Positions 10,569 through 19,670 of a stretch of 64,000 nucleotides of DNA are shown one piece after another; within the stretch, counting starts at the first letter, position 1; each line of letters begins with the position of its first letter. Where the stretch lies: assembly GCA_020543525.1 (NCBI GenBank), contig JAHYIO010000023.1:124001-188000 (forward strand), read 5' to 3'. Both the position numbers and the translations under genes were made by a program. This DNA comes from Coriolopsis trogii (taxonomy: Eukaryota > Basidiomycota > Agaricomycetes > Polyporales > Polyporaceae). A model generated the notes under the pieces. The model did not search any database. It saw only the letters and a program-made list of their open reading frames with translations, and was not told the origin of the DNA.

Positions 10569-12115
10569 TCATCGGTCATGAGGGATCGTGTCATACCGCG
10601 GCGGGACCTCTGTCGGCTCCTCATCCTCCGGCGTAGCGTCCAATCGCCCTCCATCCTGATGCTGGAGCACCCCCGATGACGCGGCACCGCTTCCATCCGG
10701 GTTCGTGACGGTGAGGCCCGCGCCCGAACGGCGATAGGCCATCGCTTCCCGCTCCTTCTGGCTGGGAATCACGCCAGGCCCACTCGACGAGCCCGAAACG
10801 GAGGGATCGGTGGGGGCGGTGTACGACGTATGCGCAAGTGACGGCCCGGGCGACGGATGTCTGAAGTCGCGTCCAGGGATACCGGCGACTTGGGGACCGA
10901 ACGAGGGCGAGGTGGGACTGCCTGTCGGAGAAGACGAACCGGTCGGAGCGCCGCCCTGGGGATAGGGGTTCGCATACGCCGCATAAGCCGAGTAGTCAGG
11001 ATAGGCGCCACCGTGGTCCGAGGCGGAGTGGGCGTAGTACGTCTGGGGCTGGGAATAGGACGATGGCGGTGAAGCTGAGCGGTTCCCTGCGTTCGCCATG
11101 GCCGCTCCAGCGGCACCTCCTGCGATACCACCAGCCAGGAAGGACGGGACCTCGCCGCCGTACTGGCGCATGTCCGGCATTCCCATGCTTGAGCCAGTAG
11201 TATGTGAGGGCACGGGCATGCCGCCAGCCGGAGCGCCGGCACCAGCTGCTGGATTGTAGCTATACGGGGTGATGTTCTCGGCAGCAGCAAGGTCGATGTC
11301 GGGAAGAGTGCCGCGGTTGTCGCCAGACAAGCCGACGACGCGGTCAGGGTCAAAGTTGCCATCGAAGTCGTCGCGCCTCCGGCGTCTACGACAAAAGAAG
11401 AAAATGAGAGAGGCGAGGATGGCGGCACCTGCGAGGCCTCCGACGACGCCACCCACTATGGCACCTGTGTGCGACGTCGAAGAAACGGCACGATTGTCTG
11501 GACTGACCGTGCCCGTGTTGAGGACGGTTTTGGTGACAAAGGATGTGTATTGAGAGCCATTGGCGTCGGTGCCACTGGGGGAGAATGAGATTGAGGAGGA
11601 TCGCAGGAACGGAGTACATACACAATAGTGCTCGTCTGGGTCTCGGTGGATACTACGATTGAGCTTGAGGAAGAAGGAGGAGTCGTAGAGGATGCAGTCG
11701 GCTGAGACGAGGACGAGCCAGCAACTGTCGAGCTGTTATTTGGCCCAGTACTTGATTCGGTAGGCGTAGGTGGATTGCTTGTGCTGTCTGGAGGGGGCGT
11801 AGTCGTGGAGTCGGGGGGCGGAGACGTTGGAGGATTGGTGGTGGTGTCTGTGGGAGGAGGAGTGGTCGTGGTATCTGGAGGAGAAGTTGTCGAGTCGGTA
11901 GGAGGAGCTGTGATTGAATCGGAGGTGGTTGAGCCTGAGGATGGAGGGTCAGTAACTGGTGGAGGACCTGACGATGATTGGGTGGTGGGAGAAAGACGAG
12001 AAGAAGTTGAGGCAGAGGGAGAGGTAGAGGGAGAAGACGGACCCGATGAGGGTACAGACAATGATATGGATGAGGCAGCTGTTGTATCTGCTGCTGTGGT
12101 CGAATTGGAGGACAT
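10569..12115 (-). CDS. Ser/Thr/Pro-rich single-pass membrane protein
   Basis: Two exons, 12115-11622 and 11574-10569, joined by a 47-bp intron, give 499 residues. The first 210 residues are Ser/Thr/Pro repeats (many TTTPP and DSTT units), probably a glycosylated external domain. One helix follows (GAIVGGVVGGLAGAAILASLIFFF), then CRRRRRR as stop-transfer signal and a Gly/Pro/Tyr/Ser-rich cytoplasmic tail. The frame is open upstream to an ATG at 12235, and that part would encode a hydrophobic run. It is, however, the translation of a CT-rich leader typical of fungal 5' ends, so I place the start at 12115. The design matches the gene at 1514-3588, though the tails differ. Likely plasma membrane or wall sensing, inferred from layout alone. 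Confidence 0.75.
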
Positions 12116-13688
12116 GATCGTTGGCAAAGAAAGAAAGGAGAAAGCGGAAGCAGAGGAGGAGCAAATGAGGATGAGGAACGGGATGCCCCGGTGGGGAGCT
12201 TGAGCAGGGCGGGAGCGCGTCCCTTGTAGCGTCATACTACACACGTCCATGCCACAATCTCCCGGCTCGTCGGCTCGTAGCCGCCGTCGATAACCCGTAT
12301 CCGATCCGTTTCTGCGGAAAGAAACACTCACCAGTGTTCTGTCGCCTCCAGAAATCGGCCATCGTGTTTGCTCAGAGCTGCAGACGGTGGTCGTCGAGAA
12401 ACGAAGACGAAAACTGCCATGCGCCTTTTTCAGCGGGAACCAGATCCCGGCTGGGTCACAAGATCTCTGTGAGACTGTGCCTGCTCCGCTGCTCTCCTGC
12501 GCATCCTCCAACGCCCCATTCGCCAGTCCACACAACTACGCTGCAATCGACCTCGTCGTCGTCATAACTGCCCAACCCGGCATCTGTGCCACGGCATACT
12601 GAGGCTGGCATCTTCCTCTGCGCCACGCTTTGCCCACGATGCATCCTCCTGTTCTTTCGTAATTGTAACCGACTGCCCCGGGCCTGTCCACCGTCGGCTT
12701 GTGAAGTCTCTTCGACGCCGCCGTCCAACGCGGCATGCCGCCGTGGCTTCTGCCGCGTTGATCAACTCTGTACCATGAAGCCTGGCAGAGCTTAGTACTT
12801 TACACATTGTCTTGACACGGTGAGAGTGCCGCCCAATCTCACACTCAGAGGCTACTGAACGACAGTCGCTTGTCGATAGACCACTGCCTTCCGATGACTT
12901 CGGGTTGAACGGTGGCATTCCCGTCCGCGCTCACTCGGCCCATTTACTTGCCTCGGCCTCTATGTATGGGCCGGGTGCACGAGCGAGGCCCTGATGTATG
13001 TACGGAAGTACTGTACATGCTACCTCTGAGACGTAGACTCACATCCCCTCCTGCCTTTGACAGACCCTTCCAGTCCCAGTGCACGCGGCAACGCTTTTGC
13101 CGAGAGTCGCTCTGGAGTTTGCCTACATAGCATATGACAGTTCCGGTGCGCACCGGACTCGACGAACTGAAATCACTTACACGACATTGGTCCAGAAACG
13201 ACTATGGGTGTAAGGCCGAACGGCGAGTGGTGTCACGCCGATGCCGTGCGCAGCGACAACTCCACAAAGTTGCCACACCTCGTGCAACGTCTAACTCTAT
13301 TTATGTAGCGGCGCACATGCCGTACTTCTTTGACCTCCCTGAATAGGTCTCGCGACCAGGCACACCAAAGGCATGCAACAGGGCTCGGTACGTATAGGGA
13401 CGTTGTCTTCCAGTTCCATGCTACTCCGAGAGCCTCTCGGTGGAGGACGATGAATCACGCACACGAGAGGTATGTAGGCTTAGCCTTGAGTCTGATTTTA
13501 GTACTATATTCAGCTACCATATAGATCTAAAGTGCAGAGTCGCCGCAATGTCCGCGATGAGATCTGAGACCCTAGAATAAATACGTCTCGATAATGAACG
13601 TGAAGCAAGGTCCGTGTTGTCCTTGACGATACTCGTACACACGATCTAAGCCCATATCAGAATGTTACATACACTGAGCTTAGAGCCC
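12116..13688. other. 1.6-kb intergenic region
   Basis: The part next to 12116 is a CT-rich leader and promoter for the minus-strand gene. The rest shows only short open frames without recognisable motifs. No gene supported. Confidence 0.45.
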
Positions 13689-14405
13689 CTACTCTTCCGA
13701 ATCCGAATCCGAGTCGTCGTTGTCCTCGGCCCGAGCATTGCGCCTGGCTTTCCGTCGCTGATACACGCCATACAATGCCTCCGGCCCAATCGACAACCCC
13801 TTCCCCACCCCTTCCAGCAATTTCCCCGTCCCATACAGGACAGCACCGGCCGCGACGATGGCCGCACCACCGACGACGACAGGCGGCACAACGATCGCCA
13901 TCAGGCCCGTCCCAAACGTCTTCGCGATCTTCGCGCCGGTACTCCGCTCCTTCTTCCCCTTCTCCTCATCATTCCTCTTGCTCTTCTTGTCTTTCTTCGA
14001 CTTGGTCTTGGTCTTCGCCCCGTCGCTGCGCTCCTCGGCTTTCTGCAGCTTATGCGGCGCGGAGCGTGTTGGCTCGGGCTTCGTGAGCGTGCGCCGAGGA
14101 GAAGCGGGGGGAGAGCGCTCGGAGCGCGAACTCGACGAGGACGCGCAGCGCGATGATGATGCAGAAGCCGCGCTGTTGCGCGAAGTGCTCTCAAATCGCT
14201 CCTGGATGCGCACGTTCAGGTCTGGTCGTGGAGGGAGGGGCGCGTCGCGCGTTGGAGAGCTAGGCCCCGGTTGTTGGGCCGTCGCGAGCGGGTCATGCGG
14301 GTTGTAGTCGTAGTCGTATGAGGGTGGCGCGTCGAACGGGTTCGCGCTCTTCTCAGGCACGGATTTTGGTGCGTAGGTGATCATCGTGAGTGGTGAACTA
14401 TTCAT
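13689..14405 (-). CDS. Uncharacterised protein with low-complexity N-terminus and hydrophobic C-terminal segment
   Basis: A single intact frame of 238 codons, start ATG 14405, stop 13689. Residues 1-70 are Pro-rich (NPFDAPPSYDYD, LPPRPDL) with PPxY-like and proline motifs of the kind bound by WW or SH3 domains. Residues 75-110 are a poly-Ser tract with Arg, and 115-155 are strongly basic (KTKTKSKKDKKSKR). A Gly/Ala/Val-rich hydrophobic stretch of about 40 residues follows (GLMAIVVPPVVVGGAAIVAA and onward), then a basic segment and an acidic tail (DNDDSDSDSEE). The hydrophobic part could be a hairpin membrane insertion. No family recognised. The long uninterrupted frame and ordered composition blocks support a real gene. 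Confidence 0.7.
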   Translation of the reverse strand: MNSSPLTMITYAPKSVPEKSANPFDAPPSYDYDYNPHDPLATAQQPGPSSPTRDAPLPPRPDLNVRIQERFESTSRNSAASASSSRCASSSSSRSERSPPASPRRTLTKPEPTRSAPHKLQKAEERSDGAKTKTKSKKDKKSKRNDEEKGKKERSTGAKIAKTFGTGLMAIVVPPVVVGGAAIVAAGAVLYGTGKLLEGVGKGLSIGPEALYGVYQRRKARRNARAEDNDDSDSDSEE

Positions 14406-15862
14406 CTGGTGAGTATGTGCATCATCTTGGAATCGAGTCGCGCGAGCCGCACCTATGAATGTGCCTGCTTCGAGCGATTAGAGGCGTGTTGTGGGGTGAA
14501 TCGCGTGTATGCTTGGAGGTAACGGCGAATGTCCCGCGTCGCACACAGAGGGGGTGGGGGTGAAAGCGGGCGTGGTGCAGGCTGTCTCTGAGGCTTGGGC
14601 TAGTATATGAACGACACTGCCCGCTCAGCCAACAACCGATGTATTGCACGCAGTAAAGCGCAGTTCAATTCGATCAATATCCTCACGACTCGATCGAAAG
14701 TCGAAGGAGATCAATCTTGACTGGCCTATCCAATCAGCATCCGGGCGAGCGTTGAGAAAAGCAGTGAAAATTCATATTTTACGTGTGAATTCCTTGTAGT
14801 GGGTAGCCTCGACAGACAAATTACTGCCTAACTTAAGTCCAAGGCCATATACAAGCCCACGACACAGAGCGAATCTTCCTCAGATATGGATGAGGATGTC
14901 TTGCAATTGTGCAAGGGACAGCAATGCCCGTGCGCAGCAGGTCGTGAGTTTTGGGAAAGCGGTTAGGCTGGAGAAGACAAGGGGCATCGTAAAGCGCAGC
15001 CAGAACGTCAGAATGGGGCAATCGAGGCGTTGATCACAGTACAAGGGAATGATAGAGTTCGAACGTCCGCAGGCGTGGCATGCGCAGCTGCAGCTCTGGC
15101 ACCCGGGTGTTCCCGGACCGTTGACTTTGCGCTGCCCCGAGCGCTACTGCTCTCACTTTGCACCCCCATCCTTACGATGACCAGACTCGCTTGTTAGTCC
15201 ATACTATACGCCCGCTAGGACGAGGAGTACATTTATGTCCTCACCACGCCAACGTACGCCAACGGGGGTCGAGGATGGTGTGATAGTAAGTATGAGATTC
15301 CGTATGAATTCACTCTAGAAGGCCACCTATGCGATACAGGTACGTCCTCGTATACATGGGTCGCATCATGGTCCTAAACTCCTCTATGCCATTGCTTACA
15401 ATGAGTTGAAGTTCTCAATAACGATACTCGGGAGTGCTCCCCGTTTGACCCCAGGGCAAAGGCGCCGTGTATGTATAACCTGGCTCGCGTCTCTGCAGAC
15501 CGCATCAGTGAGCCTGAACGGAACTTCGAAATCGTACCATGGGTGCGTCCTTGTCATCATACCCTCATCTATGTGTGGAGTACGGCACCAACGCCACAAG
15601 AACGCGGCGGCTCGCTGTACGACATCTGGCGCCGTGTTTCATTGCGTTCAGCACGGTAGTGTGTTCGTCCGGCTGTTGACCATCGCAAATTAGCCCTGTG
15701 TCTTGACTGTATCTTTGTCATGCACAAATTCCAACTCATCATAGCGCCTCCTCGGAGCTTACAGGATCGCGAACCTTGTCGACCAGACATATGTTTGCAC
15801 CGTATAAGACTGTGTCACGACATCTCTGCACCAACCAGTCTCTGGTCTGATCCCTCAGTAAG
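14406..15862. other. 1.46-kb intergenic region
   Basis: No gene supported. A TATAAGAC element at 15803-15810 lies 60 bp before the start of the secreted-protein gene at 15863 and recurs before its tandem copy. Confidence 0.5.
15803..15810 (+). promoter_or_regulatory. TATA-like element of secreted-protein copy 1
   Basis: TATAAGAC, 60 bp upstream of the ATG at 15863. The same eight bases lie upstream of copy 2 at 17005-17012, so the element appears conserved through the duplication. Confidence 0.5.
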
Positions 15863-16439
15863 ATGCTCAAAGCAATCCTCGTGCTCACGACTTTCGTCGC
15901 GTGTGTCACAGCCCAAGGGATCAAGATTGCAGCCCCTCTTGCCAACGCAGACCTCTTCGCCGGAGAGTCCTTTGTCGTAGACATCGATAGACCCGTTCGT
16001 CCTTCCTAGTCCTCTTCCCTCCGGGTATGGAACTGTTCTTACTAGCCATGCACATAGCCGACCCTCACCGGCTCTCAAGAGGTTTCCGTCGCGATCGGCC
16101 TCCTCCCATGCACAAGCGGCTCGTGCGACGGGGTTGACACTGTGGGCAACATCGGCCGCCTCCTGACATTCGGGCCGTACGCGCCCACCCTGGTGGGGAA
16201 TGGTCGGGCGGACCTTGCGGAGAATTACACAGTCACGGTGCCCGCGAACTTCAACATCGGCCCCGCAATTCTATCGGTAGCCCACTTTGCGCTCATCATC
16301 GTGAGTGTCTGTTATTGAGCGTGCGAATGGCATCCGCACTCCCTAAGTCTCGTCTAAATGGATGGAGGGGCTGACACTGTGTCAGGGATCAGAGCCGTTC
16401 CTCGAGGTTGTGCCTCAGGTCGTCAATATAGTGCAGTGA
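15863..16439 (+). CDS. Small secreted protein, tandem copy 1
   Basis: Three exons, 15863-15994, 16058-16300 and 16386-16439, give 142 residues. A signal peptide of about 17 residues (MLKAILVLTTFVACVTA) ends at AQG. The mature part is a compact beta-rich-looking domain with one likely disulfide (PCTSGSCDGVD), the motifs SQEVSVAIGL, DLAENYTVTVP and GPAILSVAHF, and a short C-terminal strand FLEVVPQVVNIV. Copy 2 at 17132 shares the same exon lengths at the 5' end and the same motifs. Such small secreted proteins are common and uncharacterised in wood-decay fungi. A wall or extracellular role is inferred from the signal peptide only. Confidence 0.85.
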
Positions 16440-17131
16440 GCATGGTTGAGGGTCTTTATACTTGTACTCTGGCTATACACGGTGCATCCGCATGCCTGCA
16501 CAAAACCTGTTGAATTGAGGTCCCGCTTGAGCGTGCGCGCGAAGATGAATGGATGCGTGAGTCTCATTAATGCCGTACTCGGCGCGTGAGTGCTCACAAA
16601 ATCGAATGATAGATCTGTCTTACCACCGTGCAGCTATACGCATAGGTTTTGCACCTGACGACTGGTGCAAATGTATGGTCATATTCGAGCGACCGGAACC
16701 TCACCTCCTTGCTACCAGCGCCCTTCAACTTGCGCCCTTGAGGATATGTACGCGAGTTCGAACATTGCGCGGTCTCTTTGCGCTACGCTCCGAGTGCCTG
16801 CACGGGTATGCATGGGTCTCATCTTCATGCTTCGCAGTCCCGGTGGCGGTCCTCGTGCCGCGCCCGCACTCTGCGCGGTGATGGCATTCAGGGGGAGGTC
16901 GGCCTCGCATTCTTGCACTATACAGCTTCACCAACGACGGATGGAGAATACACGTCGTAGCGCTCCCTTAAAGGCAGCGCACGTCTACAGGGGCTCGTCG
17001 CGCATATAAGACGAACGCGTCCTCTCTCGGAGGAGGCAGAGGTGCACTTCTCTTTTGGAGCTTGTCACATCTACTTCACAACTCACTCTTTCTTCCTCTT
17101 TATCTTTCTGTCTCCTCCTCTTATCTTCGCT
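16440..17131. other. Spacer between the secreted-protein copies
   Basis: No gene seen. Holds the TATAAGAC element at 17005-17012 and a CT-rich leader (TTCTTCCTCTTTATCTTTCT and following) directly before the ATG at 17132. Confidence 0.5.
17005..17012 (+). promoter_or_regulatory. TATA-like element of secreted-protein copy 2
   Basis: TATAAGAC, 127 bp before the ATG at 17132, matching the element before copy 1. A long CT-rich leader follows, often seen in strongly expressed fungal genes. Confidence 0.5.
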
Positions 17132-17718
17132 ATGTTCAAGTCTGTCTTCGCCCTCGCTGCTCTTCTCACCACGGCCGCTGCTCAGGGCGTTGTGATCACC
17201 GAGCCCACTGCGTTCACGACCGTCCACCCCGGCCAGACCCTGCTCGTCGACATCGACCGTACTGTACGTGTTCACCTCACGCCCTCTGTCTAGTACTCAC
17301 GCTAAGTCACACCTACCCTATGACACAGCCATCCATCTCGTCCTCCGAAGAGGTCGCGGTCGCGATCGGAATTCGCTCCTGCGTGGGGCAGGCCGCGCCT
17401 TGGACGTGCGACGGCGTCGACCCGCGCAACGGGCTCGGTCAAGTCCTCGTCAAGTCGCTCTTCAACCCGCAGATCGTGCCGGGCAGCGGGCGCACGGATC
17501 TCATCGAGGGCTTCCAAGTCACGATCCCCGAGCACATCCAGAAGGGCGCGGCACTCATCACCGTGGCGCATTACTTCCTTGGCGGCGCGGTACGTTGATG
17601 CTGTTCTTGATACACGCTTGCACTTGGGCGGGTTCGTGATGGAAGACTGATTGGAAACAACTTGTAGGCCTTTAGCCCGACTTTCGAGGTTGTGGCTACC
17701 ACCGTCTTCGTCGAGTGA
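17132..17718 (+). CDS. Small secreted protein, tandem copy 2
   Basis: Three exons, 17132-17263, 17329-17589 and 17668-17718, give 147 residues. The signal peptide (MFKSVFALAALLTTAAA) is followed by QGVVITEPTAF. The domain matches copy 1: HPGQTLLVDIDRT, SSEEVAVAIGIRSC, WTCDGVD, DLIEGFQVTIP, GAALITVAHYFLGGA and a final FEVVATTVFVE strand. Exon 1 is exactly 132 nt in both copies and both introns fall at equivalent codons. Copy 2 has extra residues in the cysteine loop (GQAAPWTC). Extracellular protein of unknown function. Confidence 0.87.
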
Positions 17719-18515
17719 GCCCCGTATATATCAGGCGTTGCCGGTGCCAGCGGTATGGGATACGGCGAACCCTTACCGGACTTACTTTGCTTGATCCATG
17801 GACAACTTTACACTATACGTTTTACTCTTGTAATACTTTGGGGCTATCTAGGTTGTAGGTTGCCATCATATACAGTCGTTAGTTTGACCTCGCCTCGGAT
17901 CGTAAACGGGGAGACTAGACAAAGGCGAGATGTGAAGACACCGGAATTCGAAGTTTCGTCGACATCCCGAATCCCGAGGCCTGAGGCGCGTCGCGACTCC
18001 ATCGGCCTCCGAGGCGGATCAAAGGGGTCCGAGTCGTCCCGCCCGCGCAGACGACTCGGAAAACACGCCAAGTACTGTATTAGGTTCGTTGACATCGTGC
18101 GAAGCGTTCAATAGAGTCTTCGGTACCGGGTCATCAGGTATACCTCGAACGCGAGTTTTGTCCCGCGGTTCACGCTAGTTCTGTGACAGAAAGAATGTGG
18201 TTTCAATACTAGTACAGCTCCAGGCTACGCAGCGTGACGCGGGAATGACGATTGTATCAGTCAACCATTGTTGAGTGACAGCCGATGCTCGGTAAACCTG
18301 CAACACGTCCAGCAATACCGGCAACGCCTTCTGCGGCGGAGCGCCGATGTCAAGCAGAGAAGCTTCCCCAGAATAAAGTCAGTCGATCCCATATACCTAT
18401 CGGCCTGAACGTAACTCTTGTCCACACACTCCCCGCTCCTGCTCAGTTGATTTTTCGTCCTGCCTGAACAACTCTCCAACATCTCAACCTCCCTGCCCGA
18501 GCCTCAGCCTAACTC
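17719..18515. other. Intergenic region
   Basis: About 0.8 kb with no supported gene. It should contain the 3' end of the secreted-protein gene and the promoter of the MIT-like gene. Confidence 0.45.
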
Positions 18516-18930
18516 ATGTATCCCGATTCCTTCTCGCCCGACCTTGAGCCCGAAATACGCGAAACCACGCGCGAGCTACTGACGGAAGCACTGGAGTTGG
18601 CGAGTGAAGCCGTGCGCCTAGACGCCGCCACTGAGGATCCAAGCAGAACGCTACACGCGTACTCGCGGAGTGTGGAGCTGTTGAAGGAGGTAATCTCGAG
18701 GGTTGAGAATGGACTAGACCGGCAGGATGGCGTTTCACCGACGAGCTGGGGAGCTCGTATGGTAGACGCAGAGGAGGAACTGAACCGACTGAGAACGATC
18801 GTGAGTCTTCAGTATATTTTCCCTATAGTTTCGTTTGCACACGCTGACACCCTGCGTGCAGCGTGATACGTACGAGGATCGGATGAGGATCCTAAGTACC
18901 GTATACGAAATCCCTATTCCCATACACTGA
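18516..18930 (+). CDS. Small MIT-domain-like protein
   Basis: Two exons, 18516-18800 and 18862-18930, give 117 residues. Most of the protein looks like one three-helix MIT (microtubule interacting and trafficking) domain: RELLTEALELASEAVRLD, then HAYSRSVELLKEVISRVE, and a third helix ending EEELNRLRTIRDTYEDRMRI that runs across the intron. The AxxLAxxAVxLD...ALxxYxxAVELL pattern is typical of MIT helices, which bind ESCRT-III tails. A protein that is little more than one MIT domain is short for the family (Vps4, spastin and others carry it next to an enzyme). It may be an adaptor or regulator of ESCRT or septin-like complexes. The assignment rests on the helix pattern only. Confidence 0.7.
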
Positions 18931-19670
18931 GCATCGTCAGTTGCAGCTCACATACATACTTGTTTCGAACTCTACCTTGCATATTCGCGTTTTCCGATCC
19001 CCTCTACATGTCTGCTGACATGTGTTCCCCCGACTTCTTGCACTACGCTGGTGGAGGAGCAGTAACGTAGGTGACGTGGCTGTGCTACACCTTACTTGCT
19101 TATCTTATCTTATCTTATCTAAGAGGCGATTCTAAGCCTGCAGAGAGCTGCAGAGTCGTCTTCTCTCTCGGAGCCGCATCCTCTTCCAGTACGTCTCGCC
19201 ATCATCCATCAGCGCCCCCTATGTACTGCAACCAACGTATATTGCGGCATAAGATAATCACCATAACGGAACAGCTATCGCGTAACTCGAGGGAGACGAG
19301 AGAGCCTATGTTACTGTACATAGCATTTTGTGGCACATGGCCGCATGCATCTAACGATCACACTCAGCTCGAGCTCATCATCATCAGATTATTCTCTGGC
19401 ATGCTTCAAGCTCAAAGAGTGATATGAAGTCCATGGACATCAGGGCGTCTCTGTGACGTGCAGACGAGAAGGGCAAGACGCGAGTTGCGATCGAGGCTAA
19501 CGCTTGTCTCCCGCCGTCATCCTGTCAGTCCACCGTCCGCCTCCCCGAACGCCAGCCGCGATGCTCGACATTGCACATGCATCCTACGTTCCGACTCTCC
19601 TCGCTCTGATTTCTCGACTCTTCGTCGCGCCCCTCGTTGCTCGGCATCATAAGCTCAACACTCGTCCAAC
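18931..19670. other. Intergenic region with a pentanucleotide repeat
   Basis: No gene supported. Carries the short CTTAT repeat at 19099-19120 and, close to 19671, a pyrimidine-rich leader for the following gene. Confidence 0.5.
19099..19120 (+). repeat. Microsatellite (CTTAT)4
   Basis: Four uninterrupted copies of CTTAT followed by CT. Simple repeat. Confidence 0.9.

Noticed and set aside
10769..11452. 227-codon minus-strand frame inside the Ser/Thr-rich gene
   Set aside because: Frame-shifted shadow of the low-complexity tail of the 10569-12115 gene.
12116..12235. Alternative start at 12235 giving a signal-peptide-like hydrophobic stretch
   Set aside because: The hydrophobic run is the translation of a CT-rich leader. 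The ATG at 12115 directly follows that leader and has A at -3.
15052..15075. GAGTTCGAAC resembling a tRNA T-loop
   Set aside because: No matching acceptor stem, anticodon arm or D-arm could be found around it.
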